A stretch of 29,307 bases of DNA. Source: Patescibacteria group bacterium. GTDB taxonomy: Bacteria; Patescibacteriota; Gracilibacteria; UM-FILTER-43-11. This document shows positions 1 to 8,075 of the stretch, one piece after another (position 1 is the stretch's first letter; the number at the start of each line of letters is the position of its first letter). The translations under genes were made by a program, and so were the position numbers. The notes beneath the pieces are model-generated. The model was not told the DNA's origin and searched no databases. It worked only from the letters and a program-made list of their open reading frames with translations. The stretch is taken from the NCBI GenBank assembly GCA_029260955.1, contig JAJDCF010000019.1, forward strand, positions 1 through 29,307, written 5' to 3'.

Positions 1-1620
1 AAGTCTGTGGGCGATCACCAAAGTAGTCTTGTTCTTCATCAAATTTTCCAGGGCCTCCTGAATCTGAGCTTCTGAAGCGGAGTCTAGGCTGCTGGTCGCT
101 TCGTCTAGGATTAGGATCTGGGCGTTAGACAGAATGGCGCGTGCAATGGCTACACGTTGTCTTTCGCCACCAGAGAGCTTAATGCCTCGTTCCCCTACCA
201 TAGTTTGGTACTGATCCGGCTGAGCCATGATGAATTCGTGGCAGTTGGCTAGTCTGGCAGCTACAATTACTTCCTCGTCTGTGGCGTCTAGGCGGCCGTA
301 TCGAATGTTCTCCAGAAGTGTTCTATGAAACAGGATGGGATCTTGTGGTACAAAGCTAATCTGAGAACGCAAGCTGTCTTGAGTGACTATCTTAGTATCC
401 TGGTCATCTATTAGAATCTGCCCTTTTTGAACATCGAAGAGTCGCAAAATTAGCTTTGTAATAGTTGATTTACCACCACCAGATGGACCAACCAGAGCGA
501 CCTTCTCACCTGATTTTATCTTGAATGAAAGTCCATGGACGACCTCGGTGTCTCTTGAGCTATATGAGAAGCAGACCTTGTTGAATTCGATCTTACCACG
601 AACAATGCTGATATTGGACGCATTTGTGGCGTCTTGTACTTCATGTGCCTGTTCGAATACCAGAGTCATTTCTTCCGCGTCAGCCAGGTTTTTGTAAAGA
701 TCACGGATGTTTCTTCCGAATCGCCAAATGCTGTCAAAAATCTCGATAAGGTAAACCTGAATCCATACAAAGTCACCAATCGTAATTTCTCCTGCAGCCC
801 AGGCCTGAATAGCGAAGTAGAAAATCAAAAATTCAAGCATTATCATCATGAAGCCCTGGAAGGCATCCACAATTTGGCTAATATTCCACTCAAGTAAGGT
901 CGCACTGGACCATTTGGAGGCAACTTTACCGAATCTCTTTACCTCGTGCCTTAAGCTAGCGAAGAACTTGATGTTGGAGTTATTGGTGATTGTGTCAGCC
1001 AAAGCACCTGTTAGCTTGGTGTCCATTTTTGACCTGGCAATGTCGTACTTCCATTTGTATCTGGAGAACCAAAAGGTAGATGCCATGAAGACAATTGACC
1101 ATACGAGCATGATCCCTCCAATGATCGGTTTGACCCAGAATAGAATTATGAAGATGAAAATAATCTTGAGAAAAAGGGGTATTAGATCAAAGTAGAACCT
1201 GTCGATGAATCCCTCGAAGGATCTTATAAAGCGTCCGACTTTTTTGACCAGAGAGCCACTGAAGTTGTCAGCAAAGAATCGGTGTGAGTGCTGTTGTAAG
1301 TACTCAAAACAGGTGTTGTATAGATCACGCATCACTTTGACCTCGAAGTAAGCAGTGCTGAAGTGAATCGCCCTGTGGAAAATCCAGAGCATGCCCCCTC
1401 CTCCCGCGATGAGCAGCAAGATTTTTATCAGTTTATCCACCACCTCTTGAGTCGGAGCAGCCTGAGAAAGGGTGTCAAACAATATCTTAAACAGGTATGG
1501 GATACCCAATTCAGCTGCTGTAGCAGCAAGCATGCTTACTGTCATAGCCAGCATCAGCCACTTGTATTTAGTGGAATGTTTCCAGTATGCCTTTAATGTC
1601 TTTCTGGTAGAGAGCTGCAT
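1..1620 (-). CDS. ABC exporter, fused permease-ATPase, truncated at left edge
   Basis: The reverse strand is open from an ATG at 1620 to the window edge, giving 540 codons with the C-terminus missing. The N-terminal ~310 residues carry several long hydrophobic stretches, typical of the six-helix ABC exporter membrane domain. The nucleotide-binding domain follows, with Walker A GPSGGGKST near residue 375, a Q-loop (FVPQDP), the LSGGERQR signature near 481, Walker B ILILDEATSSLDS near 503 and an IAHRL switch histidine at the very edge. This is the MsbA/LmrA/McjD-like layout: a homodimeric or heterodimeric exporter in the cytoplasmic membrane. The substrate (lipid, peptide or drug) cannot be read from sequence. 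An AAGG lies just before the ATG. A strong promoter sits upstream, so it is transcribed separately from secF. Family call is secure, substrate unknown. Confidence 0.93.
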   Translation of the reverse strand, partial: MQLSTRKTLKAYWKHSTKYKWLMLAMTVSMLAATAAELGIPYLFKILFDTLSQAAPTQEVVDKLIKILLLIAGGGGMLWIFHRAIHFSTAYFEVKVMRDLYNTCFEYLQQHSHRFFADNFSGSLVKKVGRFIRSFEGFIDRFYFDLIPLFLKIIFIFIILFWVKPIIGGIMLVWSIVFMASTFWFSRYKWKYDIARSKMDTKLTGALADTITNNSNIKFFASLRHEVKRFGKVASKWSSATLLEWNISQIVDAFQGFMMIMLEFLIFYFAIQAWAAGEITIGDFVWIQVYLIEIFDSIWRFGRNIRDLYKNLADAEEMTLVFEQAHEVQDATNASNISIVRGKIEFNKVCFSYSSRDTEVVHGLSFKIKSGEKVALVGPSGGGKSTITKLILRLFDVQKGQILIDDQDTKIVTQDSLRSQISFVPQDPILFHRTLLENIRYGRLDATDEEVIVAARLANCHEFIMAQPDQYQTMVGERGIKLSGGERQRVAIARAILSNAQILILDEATSSLDSASEAQIQEALENLMKNKTTLVIAHRL

Positions 1621-1688
1621 AACCTTATTTAAGGGGCAGATGTTTATAACGTAAAAAGCTTCACTTTGTTACAATTATTAGTGAATTT

Positions 1689-1717
1689 ACTTTACAAGAT
1701 TTTGCTTATTATGTCAA
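1689..1717 (-). promoter_or_regulatory. Promoter of the ABC exporter
   Basis: On the reverse strand TTGACA (1717-1712) is followed after exactly 17 bp by TAAAGT (1694-1689). It lies between the secF stop and the exporter ATG and leaves a 5' UTR of about 60 nt. The near-perfect hexamers and spacing make it convincing. Confidence 0.75.
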
Positions 1718-1727
1718 GCTTATCCTT

Positions 1728-2639
1728 TTATCTTAGCCGCCTTCTTTCCTGCCAAATTGTCAGTACGGGGCTGGCAATAAAGATGGAAGAATATGTTCCT
1801 GCGAAAATTCCAATAATAAGTGCGAGAATAAAGATCTGAATTGCTTCCGCACCCCATACATATAGAGCAACCAACGGGAATAAGGTAGAAAGGGATGTAT
1901 TGATGGATCTTGTAAGGGTTTGGTTCAAGCTGATGTCGGCAACATCTCCAAATGTATCGTCACGACCCTGCTTCTTGAGATTTTCACGAATACGGTCGAA
2001 AACCACAATGGTATCGTGAACAGAGAAGCCCATTATAGTTAGAAGGGCTGTAATAAAGAATACATTTACTTCGAAACCAAAAATGGCAAAAACACCAAGA
2101 GTGATTATGATGTCGTGCGCCAAGGCCACAATAGCTGCAAAACCAAAGCGCCATGGACTAACCTTTTTAGGTACCTTCCTAAATGCATAGGCTATATATA
2201 GGACGATGGCTATAAGAGCAATTCCAAGGGCTATGACAGCCTTTTTCTTTAGAGTCTCACCAATTTTTGGGCCAATCGTGTTGAAGCGGAGAAGTTCATA
2301 TTCCCCTATTGCCGCTGTGACTGACTCATGCACTGCCTGAAGCTGCTCTTCGCTCATGTCCTTGGACTGAACGATGTAAGTATTCAGATCGGTAATGGTC
2401 ATCTGGCTGACACTTTGTGGGTAAGCCTTATCGATTGCGGCGAATAGCTCATCTGTTGCAGGCGTCAGACCTTCTGCAAATTCGAATTCCATGATGGAGC
2501 CACCAGTAAAATCGATTCCGTACACAAGACTGCTTCCGATTGTCATCTTGTTGTTGATCATAGCCCCTATACCTATGAGTATGGCGATTGAGGAGACAAT
2601 GAACCAGACCTTGGTGTATTTAATAAACTTGTATTGCAT
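1728..2639 (-). CDS. secF: SecF, protein-export membrane subunit
   Basis: A 303-residue protein, about the usual length for SecF. It has an N-terminal membrane helix (about residues 10-30), the D-F-T-G-G motif at the start of the periplasmic domain, and a block of membrane helices from about residue 130. The family hallmark FxVNVFFITALLTIMGFSVHDTIVVFDRIREN-type segment is near residue 200. SecF works with SecD, using the proton-motive force to help complete SecYEG-driven export. It starts 6 nt after the gyrB stop and is surely co-transcribed with it. SecD, its usual upstream neighbour or fusion partner, is not in this window. It ends in a basic tail. Identification is firm. Confidence 0.95.
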   Translation of the reverse strand: MQYKFIKYTKVWFIVSSIAILIGIGAMINNKMTIGSSLVYGIDFTGGSIMEFEFAEGLTPATDELFAAIDKAYPQSVSQMTITDLNTYIVQSKDMSEEQLQAVHESVTAAIGEYELLRFNTIGPKIGETLKKKAVIALGIALIAIVLYIAYAFRKVPKKVSPWRFGFAAIVALAHDIIITLGVFAIFGFEVNVFFITALLTIMGFSVHDTIVVFDRIRENLKKQGRDDTFGDVADISLNQTLTRSINTSLSTLFPLVALYVWGAEAIQIFILALIIGIFAGTYSSIFIASPVLTIWQERRRLR

Positions 2640-2645
2640 GATTAT

Positions 2646-4706
2646 TTAGATATCAAGATTTTTAACTTTTTTAGCGTGTGTCTGAATGAATTTACGGCGT
2701 GGAAGTACTTCGGAACCCATCAGGGTATCAAAAATAGCATCAGCCATTTCTGCATCTTCAACTTTTACCTTGAACATGCTGCGTCGCTCAGGATCCATGG
2801 TGGTTTCCCATAGTTGATCAGGATTCATTTCACCGAGCCCTTTGTAGCGTTGAATGTTGACGCGTGTTTTCTTGGTGGGCTTACCTTCCATTTCGGAGAT
2901 TTCGCCTTCCTCACCCTGATTGTCTGCCCCTCCTAAAGCAGTGTCATTCTCCGTTGCTTCGCCCGATTCGCTTGAGTCATCGAGGGGTATACCCCATTCC
3001 TCAAGTATTTTTTCTTTCGCATCATCACTGAAGGCATATTCTGACTTTTTACCCTTGGAAACCTTATATAAGGGGGGTTGAGCAATATAAAGGTAACCCG
3101 CTTCGATCATTGGTTTGAAGTAACGGTAGAACAGAGTTAGCAGCAAGGTCCGGATGTGTGCTCCATCGACGTCGGCATCGGTCATGATGACCACTCGTTT
3201 GTAGCGGATTCTTTCTAGGTCGAAGGTTTCGCCGATTCCTGTTCCCAGAGCAATGATCAGCGCTTTGATTTCGTTGTTGCCCAGCATGCGGTCAAGCCTA
3301 GCCTGCTCTACGTTCAGGATTTTACCGCGAAGGGGTAAAATTGCTTGCGTAAAACGATCTCGGCCTTGTTTGGCGCTACCTCCGGCGGAGTCACCCTCTA
3401 CTATATAGAGCTCACTTACTGCCGGGTCACGGCTGGTACAGTCAGCTAGCTTGCCTGGTAAAGTCATTCCTTCCAGGGCACCCTTACGAAGAACTGTGTC
3501 GCGAGCTGCTCTTGAAGCTAGGCGTGCGCGAGATGCCAGCATTCCTTTAGCCATGATGGCTTTAGCGTCGTTTGGATTTTCTCCAAGATATTCAGTGAGT
3601 TTTTCGTTAAATGCAGATTCTACAGCACTTCTGACCTCGGGATTTCCGAGTTTTGACTTGGTCTGACCTTCGAATTGAGGATCACCAAGCTTAACAGATA
3701 TAACTGCTGTAAGTCCTTCACGGACATCTTCGGTAGTCATATTGTCGTCCTTATCCTTCAGGAATCCTTTGCTGCGGGCGTAATTGTTTATTGAACGGGT
3801 TAGGGCAGAACGAAAACCAGTCAGGTGCATTCCCCCCTCGGTTGTGTGAATGTTATTGGCGAAAGTGATGATATTTTCGTTGTAGGCATGAGTGTATTGC
3901 ATTGCGATTTCAATCTTGCACTCAGGTACATCTTTTTCTATATAAATGACATCGGCAATAGCCTCCTTGTTCTGATTGAGATGGCTTACATAAGACTGAA
4001 CACCACCCTCAAAGTAAAAGGCATATTTATGGGTGTTATCACCCGCTATCTTTCCCTCGTAGCGACCCTTTCGCTTGTCTTCGATGGCGATTGTGACGCC
4101 CTTGGTCAAATAGGCCTGCTGCCTACAGCGTGTGATAATGGTCTGCATGTCGAATTCGATGGTCTCAAAAACGCTTTTATCAGGCCAAAAGGTAATTGAG
4201 GTACCGGTTGATTTCGTTTCGCCAACAACCTCGATTTTGCCTTGGGCTACACCTACTTTGTATTCCTGGCGATATACTTTTCCTTCGCGCCTGATTTCGG
4301 CCACAATTTTGGTAGAAAGCGCGTTTACAACCGAAACACCTACTCCATGAAGACCACCTGATACCTTGTACCCAGAAGCGTCTCCTCCGAATTTACCACC
4401 AGCATGAAGTACGGTCAGTACGGTTTCAAGAGCGGAAATACCAGTAGCCTTGTGTTTGTCGACGGGAATTCCACGTCCATTGTCAGCCACAGTCAAACTG
4501 CCATCTTCGTTAATCGAAAGCATGATGCGATCACAATGACCAGCCATTGCCTCATCGATGGAATTATCTACAACTTCCCACACCAAGTGATGGAGCCCTC
4601 TTACATCGGTTGTTCCAATGTACATACCAGGTCTTTTGCGGACTGGCTCCAAGCCTTTCAAAACTTGAATACTTGAGGCGGAATATTTCTGCTTTTTTTC
4701 GGACAT
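2646..4706 (-). CDS. gyrB: DNA gyrase subunit B
   Basis: ATPase subunit of DNA gyrase, which introduces negative supercoils with GyrA. The protein shows the GHKL ATPase motifs EVVDNSIDEA (about residue 40), DNGRGIP and GGLHGVGxSVVNALS. The transducer region follows, then the TOPRIM domain with VEGDSAGGSAKQGRD near 435 and DADVDGAHIRT near 507, and the C-terminal RYKGLGEMNPxQLWETTMDP block. About 686 residues, normal for a GyrB without the long gammaproteobacterial insertion. An acidic Ser/Glu/Gly-rich insert (about residues 570-620) precedes the C-terminal block. I chose the ATG at 4706 (MSEKKQ). A TTG at 4721 in the same frame would add five residues and has AAGG closer to it, so the exact start is open. 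ParE is the alternative, but the gyrase-like C-terminus and context favour GyrB. Confidence 0.93.
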   Translation of the reverse strand: MSEKKQKYSASSIQVLKGLEPVRKRPGMYIGTTDVRGLHHLVWEVVDNSIDEAMAGHCDRIMLSINEDGSLTVADNGRGIPVDKHKATGISALETVLTVLHAGGKFGGDASGYKVSGGLHGVGVSVVNALSTKIVAEIRREGKVYRQEYKVGVAQGKIEVVGETKSTGTSITFWPDKSVFETIEFDMQTIITRCRQQAYLTKGVTIAIEDKRKGRYEGKIAGDNTHKYAFYFEGGVQSYVSHLNQNKEAIADVIYIEKDVPECKIEIAMQYTHAYNENIITFANNIHTTEGGMHLTGFRSALTRSINNYARSKGFLKDKDDNMTTEDVREGLTAVISVKLGDPQFEGQTKSKLGNPEVRSAVESAFNEKLTEYLGENPNDAKAIMAKGMLASRARLASRAARDTVLRKGALEGMTLPGKLADCTSRDPAVSELYIVEGDSAGGSAKQGRDRFTQAILPLRGKILNVEQARLDRMLGNNEIKALIIALGTGIGETFDLERIRYKRVVIMTDADVDGAHIRTLLLTLFYRYFKPMIEAGYLYIAQPPLYKVSKGKKSEYAFSDDAKEKILEEWGIPLDDSSESGEATENDTALGGADNQGEEGEISEMEGKPTKKTRVNIQRYKGLGEMNPDQLWETTMDPERRSMFKVKVEDAEMADAIFDTLMGSEVLPRRKFIQTHAKKVKNLDI

Positions 4707-4733
4707 AAATCTATAAGTCAAATAACCTTATAG

Positions 4734-4762
4734 AGTTTAATGTATTTGCCCTTAGCCTGCAA
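4734..4762 (-). promoter_or_regulatory. Possible gyrB-secF promoter
   Basis: Reverse strand TTGCAG (4762-4757), 17-bp spacer, TAAACT (4739-4734), in the 73-nt gap between the FecR-domain gene and gyrB. Only moderately close to consensus. Read-through from the upstream gene is also possible. Confidence 0.4.
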
Positions 4763-4779
4763 TATTATTTAGTTGCTTA

Positions 4780-7680
4780 TCAAATATCTTCCGGTGATTC
4801 GGTGGTTTCGGGTATGCTGGTGCTTATCTGAGTTATTAGATCAGATAGATCTTGTAGGCTGATTTCCTCTATTGTATTCTCGATTCCAGTGCCAGTTACT
4901 TTTAGCGCTTTAGTATTAGCGATATCAAGTCCAAAGTTAAATACCGAGCCATCAATCTCAAGCTTACTAATGCTTATTTTGCTGAATGGATACGTTGAAT
5001 CAATGTGCTCTTCGGATATTGCATAGTCATTTTTTGCCATAAATGCAATGATTTGCTGATCTGCCAGTAATTCAAAATACTCCTTAACTTCTATATCTTT
5101 ATGGGATAGTAGTTCATGAGATACTGAGACAAACTTTCCTGTTTCAGGGTCATAAAGTCCTGATACTTTTAATCCTAGGGTCGCGAGTGATAGATTTGCC
5201 AGTGACAGTTGGCCATCTTTGTTGTAAGTCAGGTCGCCAGGGTCGAATTGTAAATCATTCTTCTCGGCAAAGGAGTTGAACTCACCCACAACTCTAAGCT
5301 CTTCTTCTACTTCCAGTATTTTTGAAGTGACTTCCTTGGCTAAATCCTCCGCTTCAACTTGTTCGATGAGAGTGACCCCCTCTTCGCTGACCACATTGCT
5401 TACTGCCCCTGTTCCGGAATGGTAGTCAAAGCTAATTTTGATAGCTTCTTCTCGATCGTCCATGTTTACTAGCGCATGAGTTATGTGGAAGCTATTCAAG
5501 TTCAGTACATCGAGAATTTCTATGCCTGATTTAACTTCGGGTATGACGATGCCATAAGAAGAAAGTTGATTGTAGGCTAGTTGCCTGGCGACATCTTGCG
5601 CAATGGCCTGACCTTCAAGCGCCTCAATTTTTTCTTGATCAGTGATCAGTAGCTCAATCCCCTCCTCTAGTTTTGGCGTAGGAATCCTGGATTCCAGTTC
5701 GCCACCGGTTTTGAGGAAAGTCACAATGTCAGCCAGAGTAAACGAGCCTTGATAGGCCCTGCCTTCGACCATAACATCCGTAATTGAATTTGTTACAAAA
5801 TCGTATGTTGCGTCAAAAGATGGCGTGGATTTTGACGTTCCACGATCCATTAGCCGTGCATTTACCACCTTGTAGTAAAAGCCACTTGCCGGCATAAGAC
5901 TTATATCTGCGTAATTTACGTTGATGCGTGCATCCAAGAATTGTCCTGCCACCTGTGCGGCCGTTGGTGCTGTTACTTCTGTCGCTATAATAATTTCTCC
6001 TTTATCCAGCTCAAAGAACTTTCTCAGATCGGCCGAAAGTGCTTCGTCTCGCTTAACGGTCTGGAAGTAATCTCTGAATTTTGTTTCATCAATTGGTTTC
6101 GCGGCGCCGTGTAACACGTTCTCAGCATACTCAATCCTTTGTGCCAGTAGCTTGCCGGTTTCTAGGAAGATTTGGGTACTAGCCAAGTCTGAGCTCAAAT
6201 TTTCAATGTCTAGATCCAGATAGCTATTTTTGAGGCACTGCTTTGCAATGCCGTACCTGTAAGCAGCAATAAGCGAAGCGGCCGTTTGTAATCTGTCTGT
6301 GGTTACTTCAAAACGTGCTTCTTCTGTGTCTTCCGCAAAGGCGATCTTCATCATTCCGGCTTCATCAAATACCCCCAGAACATGAGGTGATATGTCGTCT
6401 ATGTGCGTTAGGAATGTATGATTTAGAATTTGGGTCTGTTTTTCAAATTCCTCAAAATTGGCTTCGGTCAAAATCGCATTCCAGCTGTCGAGCCATTTGT
6501 CTGCCACAATTTCGGCACCCTGTATATCCTCCTCAAAGAGGGCTCGCCTAAAGTCTGTCAAATAAACGCTATAGACATGAGGACCTTCTCGTTCGGCAAC
6601 CTGTGCCATTAGAGCTTCTTTCAAAAGATAAGCCGGCGTTCCACATCTGGAGTATTTGATCGCAAACAGTGTTTCCAGTACGAGGCTCTGAAGCTCGGGG
6701 TCATCCTTTCTCTGAGCAATTAACTCGTTAAACTCTGTAATCATTATCTTCGCTTCATCTAAATCACCGCTCTCTTGCAGGCCACCAAGAATGTAGACCA
6801 GCATGGTTTTGGCCTTTTCAAAAGCCAATGCCCGTCTCGCCTCCGGCACAAAAGTTAGATACGAGAGTGCTGTCTGATATCCCGACTTTATTTTGTATCC
6901 AAGGCTAGACGTTATCAGGCTGTCCGAGAATTCCTTCTTTGTCTCGCCAAAGTCATTTGCATTTCGTGCTACCCATTCGTCTGCCAGGATTTCCTCCGAA
7001 ATCGGGGTCATTTTTAGCTCCTTTTTGAGCTTTGATGGCTTGAGAGCAGCGTAAGTAGCAGTAATTTGAGAGTCTACGAAAGTCACCTGGTTATGAAGAG
7101 GTACCGTAAATTCACTCAAAAGGTTACCATCGCCATCCATCAGGCCTAGGTTGGCAGCGCCTGTCACCACCATCAAACGATTGATCGGAGCGGAATATGT
7201 AACGATGCCTATGCTGTGATCCAGGTCAGCTATTCCTCTATCAGACTGAATTTGAATGTGATCAAAGGCATCTACCCAAATGCTTCCCGATAGCAATTCG
7301 ATCTCTAATCTTGGGGTGTCTGGAGCGTATGAGCTAACATTGGTGAAATTATTCTTTTCCAGACGAATTTCAGTTTGTTCGTCAAGACGAATTATATTTT
7401 CATCCAGAATAAGCTCCGCAAATTCTGCTTCGCCTGTTCTTATCAGGGTTCCTGAAAAGATCTCTTGCCCTGCTTTAGCCGGTCCATATTCCTCGTCGTA
7501 ATCAGATTTAACCTCGATGTTTTCTGCCATTTCCGAAACCAGCTTTGGCGCTACACTTCGCAGTGCATCAGGCTGCTCAGCCATGTGCCGAAGTCCGTAA
7601 ATGCCAAGATTCACCATAAGGAAAATTAGGCTTACCAGGAGGACTTTGCGCGAAAACTGTGGCGTGAGGTCTTTGGTCAT
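4780..7680 (-). CDS. Large membrane-anchored FecR-domain protein
   Basis: A 966-residue protein starting at ATG 7680. A short basic N-terminus is followed by a single hydrophobic helix (about residues 12-30), a type II-like anchor or uncleaved signal. A FecR-like beta domain follows at about residues 60-215, recognisable by the run from GQEIFSGTLIRTGE through LDENIIRLDEQTEIRLE to LLSGSIWVDA and the later LHNQVTFVD. The remaining ~750 residues are soluble, acidic and mostly helical, with stretches suggesting repeat-like helical folds (about 260-560) and mixed alpha/beta domains after that. I do not recognise them. FecR domains are typically extracytoplasmic sensor or assembly modules, but there is no sigma factor or TonB receptor here, so signalling in the FecIR sense is not supported. 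It has its own promoter and may read into gyrB. Ends in UGA. Confidence 0.8.
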   Translation of the reverse strand: MTKDLTPQFSRKVLLVSLIFLMVNLGIYGLRHMAEQPDALRSVAPKLVSEMAENIEVKSDYDEEYGPAKAGQEIFSGTLIRTGEAEFAELILDENIIRLDEQTEIRLEKNNFTNVSSYAPDTPRLEIELLSGSIWVDAFDHIQIQSDRGIADLDHSIGIVTYSAPINRLMVVTGAANLGLMDGDGNLLSEFTVPLHNQVTFVDSQITATYAALKPSKLKKELKMTPISEEILADEWVARNANDFGETKKEFSDSLITSSLGYKIKSGYQTALSYLTFVPEARRALAFEKAKTMLVYILGGLQESGDLDEAKIMITEFNELIAQRKDDPELQSLVLETLFAIKYSRCGTPAYLLKEALMAQVAEREGPHVYSVYLTDFRRALFEEDIQGAEIVADKWLDSWNAILTEANFEEFEKQTQILNHTFLTHIDDISPHVLGVFDEAGMMKIAFAEDTEEARFEVTTDRLQTAASLIAAYRYGIAKQCLKNSYLDLDIENLSSDLASTQIFLETGKLLAQRIEYAENVLHGAAKPIDETKFRDYFQTVKRDEALSADLRKFFELDKGEIIIATEVTAPTAAQVAGQFLDARINVNYADISLMPASGFYYKVVNARLMDRGTSKSTPSFDATYDFVTNSITDVMVEGRAYQGSFTLADIVTFLKTGGELESRIPTPKLEEGIELLITDQEKIEALEGQAIAQDVARQLAYNQLSSYGIVIPEVKSGIEILDVLNLNSFHITHALVNMDDREEAIKISFDYHSGTGAVSNVVSEEGVTLIEQVEAEDLAKEVTSKILEVEEELRVVGEFNSFAEKNDLQFDPGDLTYNKDGQLSLANLSLATLGLKVSGLYDPETGKFVSVSHELLSHKDIEVKEYFELLADQQIIAFMAKNDYAISEEHIDSTYPFSKISISKLEIDGSVFNFGLDIANTKALKVTGTGIENTIEEISLQDLSDLITQISTSIPETTESPEDI

Positions 7681-7699
7681 TTATTTTTATATTCCTTCT

Positions 7700-7728
7700 A
7701 TTTTACCAAACTTTAGCCAAAAAATCAA
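7700..7728 (-). promoter_or_regulatory. Promoter of the FecR-domain gene
   Basis: Reverse strand TTGATT (7728-7723), 17-bp spacer, TAAAAT (7705-7700), only 19 bp upstream of the ATG. Its 29-bp core differs at only four positions from the promoter at 12150-12178, including most of the spacer, suggesting shared ancestry or shared control. An AAGGA lies about 12 nt before the ATG. Confidence 0.7.
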
Positions 7729-7800
7729 TGTCTTTTGCCGCCAACCTTGGGCCTATAACCCTTGACGCGGAAGGCTTTTTGTGCAAGCATTGAAATCTGG

Positions 7801-7854
7801 AGGGCATAAAGCTTTAAATTTATTTATTTGAAGCCGAATTTTGCCCTTTTTTTT
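7801..7854 (+). terminator. Terminator-like hairpin with T-run, function unclear
   Basis: AGGGCA (7801-7806) pairs with TGCCCT (7842-7847). Inside, GCTTT can pair with GAAGC. Eight T residues follow (7847-7854). It faces the plus strand, but no plus-strand gene or convincing promoter precedes it. It may insulate the strong promoter at 7869 or end an unseen short RNA. The rest of 7729-7868 shows nothing I can assign. Confidence 0.3.
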
Positions 7855-7868
7855 GGTTGGGAAATACG

Positions 7869-7897
7869 TTGACAAAATAAATGAATACTAGTATAGT
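7869..7897 (+). promoter_or_regulatory. Strong promoter of the first VanY-like unit
   Basis: TTGACA (7869-7874), 17-bp spacer, TATAGT (7892-7897). Predicted start of transcription is about 7903-7904. The -10 lies inside a perfect 7-bp inverted repeat AATACTA-GTA-TAGTATT (7884-7900), which could be an operator. The second unit keeps only part of it. Confidence 0.85.
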
Positions 7898-7902
7898 ATT
7901 GT

Positions 7903-8055
7903 ACTTTGGACCACTGTGTCCTGTTCCTTGAAATATTGGCTTTCATTACCCGTTCTTTAGTCTTTCAATTTGCCTTCACCCCCCAATGTGTATACCCGGG
8001 TGGGTGTGTGCGGTGGAAGGCGTGAAGTTCCGGGTAGTGAAATATATGCCCTAAA
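7903..8055 (+). promoter_or_regulatory. Conserved structured 5' leader RNA, copy 1
   Basis: A ~150-nt leader. Its first part (7908-7968) is identical to 9389-9449 except for two bases in a small loop. It begins with the hairpin GGAC-CACTGT-GTCC. A 12-bp closing stem pairs TTTCATTACCCG (7941-7952) with CGGGTAGTGAAA (8031-8042), with one G-U. Inside, GCCTTC (7972-7977) pairs with GAAGGC (8016-8021), extended by ACC/GGT. The interior differs from copy 2 in sequence but folds in both. TGAAGTTCCGGG (8023-8034) is complementary to the 3' UTR. I do not recognise it as a known riboswitch, T-box or ribosomal-protein leader. Confidence 0.7.
8023..8034. repeat. 5' arm of UTR-UTR inverted repeat, unit 1
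   Basis: TGAAGTTCCGGG is exactly complementary to 9247-9258 in the 3' UTR of the same gene, about 1.2 kb away. A flanking G-U (8022/9259) extends it. The arm shares CGGG (8031-8034) with the leader's closing stem, so both pairings cannot form fully at once. Confidence 0.75.
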
Positions 8056-8075
8056 TCTTTTCAAGGAAATTTCTG

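Noticed and set aside
634..1654. Several short plus-strand frames over the first 1.6 kb
   Set aside because: The minus strand encodes a continuous ABC exporter through the whole stretch, with all ATPase motifs in order.
3451..4676. Plus-strand open frames opposite gyrB (and similar frames opposite ppdK, ahcY, the FecR-domain gene and the VanY-like genes)
   Set aside because: They mirror codon bias of strongly conserved genes on the other strand and show no family features, promoters or ribosome binding sites.
7903..8055. Known riboswitch or T-box in the VanY-like leaders
   Set aside because: No T-box sequence, no S-box, lysine, TPP, cobalamin, FMN or c-di-GMP core could be matched; the motif remains unassigned.
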